From Pseudodesulfovibrio sp. (GTDB lineage: Bacteria; Desulfobacterota; Desulfovibrionia; Desulfovibrionales; Desulfovibrionaceae): a DNA stretch of 64,000 nucleotides. The notes under the pieces are model-generated. The model had not been told where the DNA came from. It saw only the letters and a list, made by a program, of their open reading frames with translations, and did no database searches. How positions within the stretch are numbered: the first letter of the stretch is position 1; each line of letters begins with the position of its first letter. Below are positions 35,959 to 44,132 of the stretch, piece by piece. Position numbers and translations under genes: made by a program. The stretch is taken from contig JAEINO010000007.1 in NCBI GenBank assembly GCA_016342345.1, positions 31,883 through 95,882 on the forward strand. The letters are read 5' to 3'.

Positions 35959-37149
35959 TTATTCGTAGGCAGCTTCGTAAATGGCGATGACGTCTTCTAT
36001 GGTCATGTCAACGGGTGTGATGTCGAAAAGCGCACCCATGGTGGTCAGCGCATTTTCTGCCAGTGTCGGGATTTCCTCGCGGGTGACTCCGTAGTCAGAG
36101 AGCTTTTCATCAGCCAGGCCGATGTCGGTAATCAGCTTGTCCAGAGCATCCAGGAAAGCCACGCCGCTGACTTCTTCATCCAGATTTTCCTGCAAGGTAT
36201 CGCCCATGGCAAGGGCCAGATCGCCCAAGCGTTCTTCGCCACATGCTGCAAGGAATCCGAAGTAGGCCTTGGAAATGAGGATCAGTCCGGCTCCATGTGG
36301 GAGGTCCGGGTGGTAGGCGGACAGGGCGTGTTCGAGTGAGTGCTGCGAGATGCACGAGGAGTATGTCTCGCACAGGCCTGCTGCGGAACAGGCCCAAGCC
36401 ATGATGGTCCGGGCTTCAAGGTCGTCGCCGTTGGCCACGGCATCAGGCAGGGTATGCGCGATCAGGTGAACGGCTTCCAGAGCCAGCATGTCGCTTGCGG
36501 GCTGGCGGCAGGTGGCAAGATAGGCTTCGGCGGCGTGGAAGAATGCATCCATGCCCGTGTATGCGGTCTGCTTGGGTGGAACGGAGAGCATCAGTTTCGG
36601 GTCCACTATGGAAAGGTGCGGGAAGGTGGCATCATTGCCCCAGCCGATCTTTTCGTTGGAACCTGATTTGGTGATGACGGTCCATGGATCGGCTTCGGTT
36701 CCTGTTCCGGCGGTTGTGGGAATGGCAATGATGGGCAGGGCGTCCTTTTCAGGCGTCATTCCGCCGCCGCTGCCGGATTGCATGTAATCCCAGTATTTCC
36801 CGGTGTTTGTTGCCATGGTCGCGATGGATTTGGCGGAATCGATTGTGGAGCCGCCGCCGAGTCCGACAACGAAATCAACATTGTTTTCGCGACAGACTGC
36901 GGCTGCCTCATCCACGATGTCGGATTCGGGATTGGGGCGGATCTTGTCAAAGACAATGGTCTGGATACCTTGTTTGGAGAGCAGTCCCTGAACACGGGCC
37001 AGATAGCCGAGCTTGAGCATGATGCCGGACTCGCCGATGACGATCATGGCCTTTTTGCCTTTGGGCAGATGCGGGGTGTCTCCCAACTGGTCAAGGGTAT
37101 CAGGGCCGAAAATAACCCGTGTGGGCATGTAATATTGAAAATTGAGCAT
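35959..37149 (-). CDS. Iron-containing alcohol dehydrogenase
   Basis: A 396-residue group III alcohol dehydrogenase. GGGSTIDSAKSIA near residue 95 binds NAD(P); the metal-ligand region HSLEHALSAYHPDLPHGAGL near residue 260 holds the conserved histidines. It interconverts alcohols and aldehydes; Desulfovibrio often oxidise ethanol. I chose the ATG at 37149, with GGAG six bases upstream, over the ATG five codons earlier. It is 28 bases downstream of the DsbD-like gene. Confidence 0.93.
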   Translation of the reverse strand: MLNFQYYMPTRVIFGPDTLDQLGDTPHLPKGKKAMIVIGESGIMLKLGYLARVQGLLSKQGIQTIVFDKIRPNPESDIVDEAAAVCRENNVDFVVGLGGGSTIDSAKSIATMATNTGKYWDYMQSGSGGGMTPEKDALPIIAIPTTAGTGTEADPWTVITKSGSNEKIGWGNDATFPHLSIVDPKLMLSVPPKQTAYTGMDAFFHAAEAYLATCRQPASDMLALEAVHLIAHTLPDAVANGDDLEARTIMAWACSAAGLCETYSSCISQHSLEHALSAYHPDLPHGAGLILISKAYFGFLAACGEERLGDLALAMGDTLQENLDEEVSGVAFLDALDKLITDIGLADEKLSDYGVTREEIPTLAENALTTMGALFDITPVDMTIEDVIAIYEAAYE

Positions 37150-37177
37150 GTTGAACTCCTTCATTCATTTGGTGTCG

Positions 37178-39034
37178 TTACTTCTTCCACGATTCCAATA
37201 TGTTTTCAAGTTGTGATTTTGTGAAGAGATCTCGCAGCACCAATGGGGAGCGACTTTCCTCGCCAATGCTGAATAGCGCGGCTGTGGGTATGCTCCTGCT
37301 GCCCAGTGCCTGGAGCAGGGCCTCTGATTCAGGGTCGCGTTCCGTCATGTCCACCTTGATGAAGGTTATGCCGTATTTTTCTTTCCAATAGGTAATATTG
37401 TCATTTGTGAGGACAGTTGCTTCCAGTACTTTGCATGTCGGACACCAGTCTGCCGTGAAATCCACGAATATCCGTTCTTTGCCCATGCGCTGGTTGAGTT
37501 GGGTCGGGTTGAACTCCTCCCACGGGTTGGTCATGGTCGTGCTTGGCATTGTCCAGAGAATACTGGCTGCCAGAAGCAGTACTGTCCCGAGGCGGATGTT
37601 CCAGCGAAAGGCACTGTTTTTCGTGGTTCGTGTCTGAATCCAGAGCCAGCCGCCGACCATCATGACCCAGAGCGGGGCCAGAATGCGAAGGGACTCGCCG
37701 CCCAAGGCAATGGTGATGAGATAGAAAGCCGTACCGATCAGGAAAAAGGCAATGGATTTTTCAATGTATTCGATCCATGGGCCGGATTTTGGCAGGAACC
37801 GGGCAAGGCCGGGATTCAGTGCCATGAGCAGGTAGGGAATCGCCATGCCAAGGCCGATGGAGGCAAAGACCGTGGCAATGACGACCGGTCCTTGAACCAG
37901 AGCCCAGCCAAGCACGCCGCCAAGGAACGGGCCGCTGCATGGCGTGGCCAGAAGCGTGGTCAGTGTGCCGGTAAAAAAGGCCTGTGTGCGGGGATTGGTG
38001 CTGCCTGTGGCAAATTTCAGGTCCACGACCGGCAGGTGGAAGAGGCCGAACAGGCTGAGTGCCAGGGCTGTTATGATTCCGGCCAGTCCGAGCACGAGCC
38101 AGCGGTTCTGGAACAAGGCTCCCCATGCCTGACCTGTGGCTCCCAGAATGAGGGCAAGGACAAGGAAGAACGCCATGATTCCCAGGGCGAAAAAGACGTT
38201 GTGTTCCCGGAATGAGGCCTCGCGGTCAGCTTGGTTGTCCGATCCGCTGGTGTTGAGCAGGGCGGACAGCTTCAGGCTGACCACCGGCAGTACGCAGGGC
38301 ATGATGTTCAGTATCAGTCCGGCCAGAAGCCCCATGAGCATGGCGGAAACAAGCCCGGCCACTTCCAGTCCGGGTTGAAGGTATCTGGGAGTGAAATTCC
38401 ACTCGATGATGGCGTCTTTGGGCAATTGAGCCGAAAGTTGTGGAGTGCTTGTCGAGACTACGGTCGGATTCCGGGTCAGTTCGACGAAGCCGGGCCACCA
38501 CGGTTGCTTGCTGGCGGCAGGCAGATTGTCATTGGCAAGATCTTTTTCGCCGAATGTCAGGTCAAGCCGGACAGGCACGCATTTGGTCGGATGGCACAGG
38601 AGCAGGTCCAGCCGCATGGAAACGGGATACGCCTGTGTCACGCCGTGCGGGATCAGCACAAACAGGCGTGTGCCGCTTTGATAGGCGTTGATCATTACCG
38701 AGGGGTCAAATGAGTCGGGCTTGCGCTTCCCGGTGGGATACAGGACCTTGAGCGGCGTACTGTCGGCAGCCGTTGCCGTGAGTTTTGTCGGCTTGCCCAT
38801 GCCGCCAGGGATGTTGGCGTAGGTATACCAGTCCGGCTCCATGTTCAGGGAAATGGTCAGCAGGATACCACTCCCGGTTTCATCTTTTGCGCCGGATTCC
38901 ACATCCATGTGATATGCCTCGACAACCGTTTTCAGGGCTATCTTCGAGGGCTGAACCAGGGCATGGGAAAAGGTGCTGATCAGCACAAGTATCAGCGTAT
39001 AAAACAGAGTGGTAATTGGCTTGCTTAGATGCAT
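37178..39034 (-). CDS. DsbD-like thiol:disulfide interchange protein
   Basis: A 618-residue protein in three parts: signal peptide (1-25) and periplasmic N domain with a cysteine pair (LLLCHPTKCVPV, near residue 150), a membrane core of eight helices with paired cysteines (IMPCVLPVVSLK and ATPCSGPFLGG), and a C-terminal thioredoxin-like domain with WCPTCK near residue 535. It carries electrons from cytoplasmic thioredoxin to periplasmic thiols, useful for cytochrome c maturation. DsbD and ScsB both fit. Confidence 0.9.
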   Translation of the reverse strand: MHLSKPITTLFYTLILVLISTFSHALVQPSKIALKTVVEAYHMDVESGAKDETGSGILLTISLNMEPDWYTYANIPGGMGKPTKLTATAADSTPLKVLYPTGKRKPDSFDPSVMINAYQSGTRLFVLIPHGVTQAYPVSMRLDLLLCHPTKCVPVRLDLTFGEKDLANDNLPAASKQPWWPGFVELTRNPTVVSTSTPQLSAQLPKDAIIEWNFTPRYLQPGLEVAGLVSAMLMGLLAGLILNIMPCVLPVVSLKLSALLNTSGSDNQADREASFREHNVFFALGIMAFFLVLALILGATGQAWGALFQNRWLVLGLAGIITALALSLFGLFHLPVVDLKFATGSTNPRTQAFFTGTLTTLLATPCSGPFLGGVLGWALVQGPVVIATVFASIGLGMAIPYLLMALNPGLARFLPKSGPWIEYIEKSIAFFLIGTAFYLITIALGGESLRILAPLWVMMVGGWLWIQTRTTKNSAFRWNIRLGTVLLLAASILWTMPSTTMTNPWEEFNPTQLNQRMGKERIFVDFTADWCPTCKVLEATVLTNDNITYWKEKYGITFIKVDMTERDPESEALLQALGSRSIPTAALFSIGEESRSPLVLRDLFTKSQLENILESWKK

Positions 39035-39131
39035 TTGAACCTTTTTTAAAAAAGTGGGAATTTATTGTTGACAAATCGCGGTCTGACTAATAGTTATTCA
39101 CTCCGTCGTGTGGGAACACACGGCACCGAGT

Positions 39132-39207
39132 GGGTCACTAGCTCAATTGGCAGAGCAGCGGACTCTTAATCCGGAGGTTCAAGGTTCGATTCCTTGGTGA
39201 CCCACCA
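39132..39207 (+). tRNA. tRNA-Lys (anticodon CTT)
   Basis: A complete cloverleaf. The acceptor stem GGGTCAC/GTGACCC is perfect, the D arm is GCTC...GAGC, the anticodon loop CTCTTAA has CTT at its centre (reads AAG, lysine), the T arm is CAAGG-TTCGATT-CCTTG, and CCA is encoded. The outermost anticodon-stem pair is G-G. It lies directly left of the prophage and is a plausible integration site. Confidence 0.96.
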
Positions 39208-39220
39208 CTCAGTAAAAACA

Positions 39221-39262
39221 AGGGCTTAGAGACTTTTTATAAGGTTTCTCAGTCCTTTTTTT
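39221..39262 (+). terminator. Terminator downstream of tRNA-Lys
   Basis: AGGGCTTAGAGAC pairs with GTTTCTCAGTCCT (12 of 13 positions counting G-T pairs) around a ten-base loop, followed by seven Ts. It ends tRNA transcription. If the prophage recombined at the tRNA 3' end, this terminator would be of phage origin. Confidence 0.75.
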
Positions 39263-39638
39263 ACGTCCAATTCTCATGTTTACCCCTCGTTGGCCCCTCA
39301 GTAGGGCGTTCTTGTTTCAATACGAAAGTATCTGAGCTGGTTGTCTTGGTCAACGAATTGAGACATCTTCACGCTCTTACCCCTTGCAGCATCGAATCGA
39401 CATGCCCGCCGCGTCTGCGGAGGGCGACCGCCAATGGTCACCCCCTTTTCTCTCTTTCCCCCCCTAGTCCTAAAGATACGGTCAAAAGGTCCAAAGGGCA
39501 GAGCCAGACCCGGCAATCATGCTTTGGGTCCTCCCACGGGTTCTACAGACACGGGTGCTATCGAGCGCGTTCCGTCTGCGTTTGTGGTGCGGTAATATTA
39601 TTACAATTTTACAATTCGTGCATCGGGGGGTGGCCTCT
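39263..39638. other. Left-end non-coding region of the prophage
   Basis: About 375 bases with no supported gene. A leftward open frame (39,298-39,516) and the N-terminal extension of the helicase frame exist but look uncharacteristic. Homopolymer C-runs (CCCCCTT, TTTCCCCCCCTAG) are notable. This is where an attachment core or an early promoter would be expected; I could not identify either. Confidence 0.4.
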
Positions 39639-41378
39639 GTGACTAGGACCAAAGAGCAGATCGCGAAAGAGGTCGAGGCCGAAAAAGCGAGAGAAGGTAA
39701 GGCCAACCAGAAAGATGTCCAAGCTGAGAAAGTGAAGCGACAGGATCAGCGGCTCAAGGGTGGGCGGCTGGTTGAGCGCAAAGTTTTGTATCGGTGTTTT
39801 CGTCGGGGTGAAGTTGGCAACGGCGAACTGGCCGCGATCCTCTTGGGTGATCAGTTCTTCCATGACAACTTCCCAAAGGGTGGGCAGTGGTATCAGTTCA
39901 ACTGCACCCATTGGCTGAAGGATATCAATCGCAATGTTGAGCGGGCCGTGGATATAGTTGCGACTGAATATGAAAAGGAAGGGCGGTATCTTCGATCTTT
40001 GGCGAGTGGCTTGCCCAACGATAATGAAATAATGGAAGATCCAGCTAAAGAGTTAACAAAGGCCCAAGCTAAAAAGAAGAATCAAGAGAAGCGCACCAAG
40101 TGGACCAAGTTATCCAAAGCCATGTCGAAAAAGGCCGGGAAGCTGCGGGACTGCAAAGCAATCAACAACACCTTGAAAAGCTCCAGCGCTGGAGATGGTT
40201 CACTCGGACTTAACGGAGCCACACTTATTGAGCCGCCCTTACTCTTTCCGTGTGCCAACACAATCGTCGATCTGGCGACTGGTAAAGAGTACCGCGCAAC
40301 TCCATGGAAGGACTTATACTTCCGACAAAGGAGTCCGGTGGAATACAAAGGGTTAAACGAATCAGCACCATTATGGGATAAGACCCTTGATCAAGTTACC
40401 TGTCATCGTGCTGATTTGCGCGAATATATGGAGTATGGGCTGGGGTTCGCTATCACCGGCATACAAACGAAAGACATGTTCTGCTATTATGGGCCGCATG
40501 GTGACAACGGAAAGACCCTTGTTTCCGAGATCGTGGATATGTGCATGGGCGACTTCGCCAGCACGATCCCGGTGGAACTCCTCCTGGAGGAGAAGTTTAC
40601 CAAGTCGTCTTCCGGCCCTCGTGAAGACTTGCTCCAGCTCCGGAACAAACGATTGGTGACAACTTCCGAAGCCGAATCCAAGCAATATTTCTCGATGTCC
40701 AAGATCAAGCAAATGACTTCGGATGGCGATAAGATTCGCGCTCGCGGAGTGAATGCCAAGGACTCCGTCGAGTTTCAGCAGACCCACTCATTCATTCTTC
40801 ATACCAATCATATTCCCCAGGTGAAGGGGGCCGATAATGCGTTTTTCAATCGACTTCGTCTGATCCCGTTTGACGCACGATTCGTGGATGATGCGGACGA
40901 GGTAGATGAAGAAAAGTTCATTTATCCAAAGATTCCTAAAAAGAAACTGATGGAGGATTTCCGAGCGGAACTTCCTGGGATATTGGCTCACCTTGTCCGG
41001 TGTGCCGTGAAAGCTATTGAGCTTGGACACATGCCCAAGGCTCCGGAATGCGTGCGCCGAGAAGTTGAGGATTACAAGGACACACAGGATTCATATGGTC
41101 CGTTCTTCAAGGCATGTTGTGATCCCGCTCCTGAGCACATGGAGCAGGCAAAATGGCTCTACCTGGCTTGGAAGAAAAACCACATGGAAGAGAATGAGCT
41201 GACCGACGACAAGTATGTGACGAAACCGAGAACTTTCGGAACTGAGTTGAAGACCAGAACCGACATCACGCACATACCCAAGGATGAATCCGGCAAAGGC
41301 ACGGTCCATTACAAAGGCTGGAAAATCAAAAATGAATTCCGGGCCGAGGGTGATCCATCCTTCCCCTTCTCCGGTTGA
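39639..41378 (+). CDS. Phage replicative helicase, SF3 / P4-type primase C-terminal family
   Basis: About 579 residues from a GTG at 39639; a GTG three codons earlier is an alternative, so the start is uncertain. The C-terminal half is a superfamily 3 helicase as in P4 alpha or D5-type proteins: Walker A GPHGDNGKT near residue 287, then LVTTSEAE (Walker B region) and FILHTNHIP with the sensor asparagine. The N-terminal part is charged and lacks zinc-finger primase motifs, which are in the separate gene at 41,731. Initiation of phage replication is the likely role. Confidence 0.85.
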   Translation: MTRTKEQIAKEVEAEKAREGKANQKDVQAEKVKRQDQRLKGGRLVERKVLYRCFRRGEVGNGELAAILLGDQFFHDNFPKGGQWYQFNCTHWLKDINRNVERAVDIVATEYEKEGRYLRSLASGLPNDNEIMEDPAKELTKAQAKKKNQEKRTKWTKLSKAMSKKAGKLRDCKAINNTLKSSSAGDGSLGLNGATLIEPPLLFPCANTIVDLATGKEYRATPWKDLYFRQRSPVEYKGLNESAPLWDKTLDQVTCHRADLREYMEYGLGFAITGIQTKDMFCYYGPHGDNGKTLVSEIVDMCMGDFASTIPVELLLEEKFTKSSSGPREDLLQLRNKRLVTTSEAESKQYFSMSKIKQMTSDGDKIRARGVNAKDSVEFQQTHSFILHTNHIPQVKGADNAFFNRLRLIPFDARFVDDADEVDEEKFIYPKIPKKKLMEDFRAELPGILAHLVRCAVKAIELGHMPKAPECVRREVEDYKDTQDSYGPFFKACCDPAPEHMEQAKWLYLAWKKNHMEENELTDDKYVTKPRTFGTELKTRTDITHIPKDESGKGTVHYKGWKIKNEFRAEGDPSFPFSG

Positions 41379-41645
41379 CCATCTTGAACATGTTGGACCT
41401 TGTGATGCGAGATAGTCAAAACGGAAAAACCCAATGGTATCAACCTTTTTCTATCCTTCTTTTCTCTCTCTTGACCTTCTTGACCTTTTGAAGAGTAAAA
41501 TATGAAAAAGAAAGAAAAAATAATAAAAGAGTCTGTAGAAAACACTGTGTGTTCCTGTTCTGACGTAATTCCTCGAATTATGGTCAAGATGGTCAAGGCT
41601 GTTTGTAACATCTTGAAATTGCAAAGCTTGACAATCTTTGACACT
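41375..41645. repeat. Iteron-like TTGACC repeats around an AT-rich tract, candidate phage origin
   Basis: Short repeats of a TTGACC-type core occur here, in places at 9-base spacing: TTGACCATCTTGAAC at 41375, TTGACCTTCTTGACC at 41471, inverted TGGTCAAGATGGTCAAG at 41581, and TTGACA/TTTGACA near 41628-41643. Between them 41497-41530 is almost pure A/T. The layout, between helicase and primase genes, fits a replication origin with initiator sites and an unwinding element. This is inference from pattern and position. The rest of the 350-base gap holds no gene I can support. Confidence 0.4.
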
Positions 41646-41730
41646 ATTTTCTCAAAACTCAAGATAGTCCAGCCCTACCCGGAGTTCATTTCTCTCGCTT
41701 TGGATGCCTTCCAGGGGCAAAGGAGGGGCC

Positions 41731-43275
41731 ATGGGCTTTGCTCTTGACAGGTTGGGGCCGGCTGAATGTTGCCGTATAGCCGAATCTCTTTTGACTTCGC
41801 CGAAACCTCAAAGTGATCGCATTTGGTCTGATTGTCCTCACGGGCATGAGCAGTCAAAGAATCAAACTGCTTCGTGGTACAAGCCCGATGTTGATCAATG
41901 GAAGTGCCACTCGTGCGGTGAGTATGGCGATTTGATCTCCATTTATGCCATCGTCAACAACCTCGAAGCCGGTTCGCCGGAGGCTTTCCGTGCCTTTGCC
42001 TCCGAGTTTGTGCCGGGGTGGGAAGCGGATGGTGAGGTCCCGATCAGACGGAAGACCGTGCCGAAGCCCCAGCCGGATTGGCATGGTGCTCCTCCGGATA
42101 TGCCCCCGGCCCTTTGGTCAAGCAAGGCCGGTGAGTTTGTGGACTCTTGCGTCGCCGCTCTTCCAGAATCAAAGACGGCTCGGATTCATTTGTCCGATCA
42201 TGGAATAAACCTTGCCATCGCCCAGCAGTATCATCTCGGTTGGAATGACCATGACCGCTATTATCCGGTAACTTCCTGGGGGCTTCCTTTCCAGGAAGGG
42301 GCGAAGGGCGAGCGCAAAATATGGTTGCCTGCCGGGTTGGTCATCCCGACATACTTCCAAGATCGTGTCGCCAAGCTCAAAATCCGCCGTGATGGATATG
42401 AGACGGGACCGATTAAGCTGCGTGATCGTAAATATTGGGAAGGGTTTGGCGGGAGCAAGTTGATCTATGTGGTCCTTGGAAATCCGGAAAAGGTTCGGGT
42501 GTGGATCATCGTGGAGACTGAGCGCGATGCGTACACTCTCATGCGAGCTGTTTCCATGCTCCCTTGGACTGAACATATTGGAGCCGTCGCGACGTGTGGC
42601 TCCGGCAAGCGTCCGGACGCAGAGGCCGAGAAGTTCCTACGTCGTGCTGCTCTTATCCTCAACTCCTTAGACACTGACAACTCCGGTCGGGAGAACTCTT
42701 TCAAGTTCTGGGCGCGGGAATTTCCAAACTCCATTCGCTGGCCGGTGCCGAGTCGGTATGGGAAAGACGTGGGGGACGCGGTCATGCCCTTGCGCTTCGC
42801 CAAGTTGAAAAGCAGCTCCGCTCTTGATCGTTTCGATTGGCTGATCATGGACAGCATGTACCTTGATATCGCGGCATGGATCGAGGCCGGGTTGCCTCAC
42901 CATGTGCGCCGTGAGTTGGATTCCTTGATTCCAGTCTTGGCATCTCTCCCTAGTCCAGCCCCATCGCCAGAAAAACCCTACTTTGACCAGGTGCTCGAAC
43001 TACTCGAAACTATGCCGCTCTGGCGTGATGAACTGGAGTCCTTTCGGGATTTTCTCAAGGCAAATACTTTGAAGATTTTTATGACTAGGGAAGGGAGGCC
43101 TTGGGTGGGGTGTTCGGATGTGGCTCGATACAAGGACCAGGAGGTTGGGGCTGTGGTTTTTCAAGCTCGTCAGCGGTTCCATGATTGGCGCGTGCTAGAT
43201 GAATGGGTGGGCAAGGGGTCCTTGGAAGACATTGTAATCGGATATTTCAACGGTCGGCTGGAGGTTCGCGGATGA
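41731..43275 (+). CDS. Phage DNA primase (CHC2 zinc finger plus Toprim)
   Basis: A 514-residue protein. An N-terminal zinc finger (CPHGHE... WKCHSCGEYGDLI, residues about 35-70) matches CHC2 primases. A Toprim-type domain follows, with IIVETERDAYTL near residue 255 supplying the conserved glutamate and LNSLDTDNSG near residue 310 the acidic pair. It would lay primers beside the SF3 helicase. AAAGGAGGGG precedes the ATG at 41731. Its stop overlaps the next start (ATGA). Confidence 0.85.
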   Translation: MGFALDRLGPAECCRIAESLLTSPKPQSDRIWSDCPHGHEQSKNQTASWYKPDVDQWKCHSCGEYGDLISIYAIVNNLEAGSPEAFRAFASEFVPGWEADGEVPIRRKTVPKPQPDWHGAPPDMPPALWSSKAGEFVDSCVAALPESKTARIHLSDHGINLAIAQQYHLGWNDHDRYYPVTSWGLPFQEGAKGERKIWLPAGLVIPTYFQDRVAKLKIRRDGYETGPIKLRDRKYWEGFGGSKLIYVVLGNPEKVRVWIIVETERDAYTLMRAVSMLPWTEHIGAVATCGSGKRPDAEAEKFLRRAALILNSLDTDNSGRENSFKFWAREFPNSIRWPVPSRYGKDVGDAVMPLRFAKLKSSSALDRFDWLIMDSMYLDIAAWIEAGLPHHVRRELDSLIPVLASLPSPAPSPEKPYFDQVLELLETMPLWRDELESFRDFLKANTLKIFMTREGRPWVGCSDVARYKDQEVGAVVFQARQRFHDWRVLDEWVGKGSLEDIVIGYFNGRLEVRG

Positions 43276-44132
43276 GTGACAAGAAAGGGACTCCCTCTAT
43301 CTGGTTCAAGACAGCTCGGCAGGTCCACCAGTACGTGACTTGTCCTATAGGCGATTCATTCCTGTGGGGCGATGGTGAGTCTGCGACTAAGGACAGCGGC
43401 GCTGCATATGAGGTGGCGGAAAAGACTGTGTATAATCATGTGGACGATAAGGAAGGAAAGGAGAAGCTCAAGCGAAATCGTGCCAGGAAGTTTGCGAAGC
43501 GCACGGTTGATATTTACGCCAAGCTCCATTTGTCAAAGGTCGTTGGTTCTGCCGATCCCGCTGAGGAAGATGAAGCTCCGATCACTGACAGTCAAACCAG
43601 CGCGGCCAACCGCGTTGATGCTGATACCAAGGTAAAAGTCGTAACCGCGAAACTCAAAGAACTTGAGTTGAAACGGCAGCTCGGCCAGACCATGCCCACC
43701 GCAGCCGTGGAGCGGGAACTTGGCGAGCGCAGCCAGGCCTTCAAACTTCACATGTCTTCATTTATGCGCGATTTCGCTCCGGAGCTGCTGTCGCATATTG
43801 GCGGGGATTTGCAAGCGGCCAAGGAAATGATCGAGCTTGTCAATGGCGATCCAGAAAAGGCGGAGCAATTGTCCGGGTTTGTTTTCTCCCGCCGCCCGCT
43901 GCTCCTTGATGGCTACAAGAAATGGCTTGTCGATGCCTTGAATGTGTTCGCCAAGGGCGAATGGTTTACGGACGAAATGCGCGACGCCTGGGATAAACTT
44001 GTGGTGGCGCAAAAGGAAGAGGAAGCCACTGTCATTGCGAGCCTATTCCAGGTGGCTGGGGTTGATCCGTCTCTGTTTGGCGTCGTCATGGAACGGTTTG
44101 AGATACGCATCAGGGAGGATGGCAATGTTTAA
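43272..44132 (+). CDS. Probable terminase small subunit
   Basis: A 286-residue protein. The N-terminal part has a short helix-turn-helix-like region (about residues 10-50, WFKTARQVHQYV... AAYEVAEKTVYNHV), the centre a coiled-coil stretch (VKVVTAKLKELELKRQLGQ), as in Nu1-like DNA-packaging proteins. Position supports this strongly: it overlaps the large terminase start by eight bases. Assigned by context more than by sequence. Confidence 0.7.
   Translation: MSDKKGTPSIWFKTARQVHQYVTCPIGDSFLWGDGESATKDSGAAYEVAEKTVYNHVDDKEGKEKLKRNRARKFAKRTVDIYAKLHLSKVVGSADPAEEDEAPITDSQTSAANRVDADTKVKVVTAKLKELELKRQLGQTMPTAAVERELGERSQAFKLHMSSFMRDFAPELLSHIGGDLQAAKEMIELVNGDPEKAEQLSGFVFSRRPLLLDGYKKWLVDALNVFAKGEWFTDEMRDAWDKLVVAQKEEEATVIASLFQVAGVDPSLFGVVMERFEIRIREDGNV

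Noticed and set aside
39298..39516. Leftward 72-residue open frame near the prophage left end
   Set aside because: Arginine-rich, no recognisable domain, no ribosome site. It could be a remnant, but I cannot support it as a gene or as an integrase fragment.
41502..41747. 81-residue open frame between helicase and primase
   Set aside because: It covers the AT tract and repeats, has no ribosome site and runs into the well-supported primase start.
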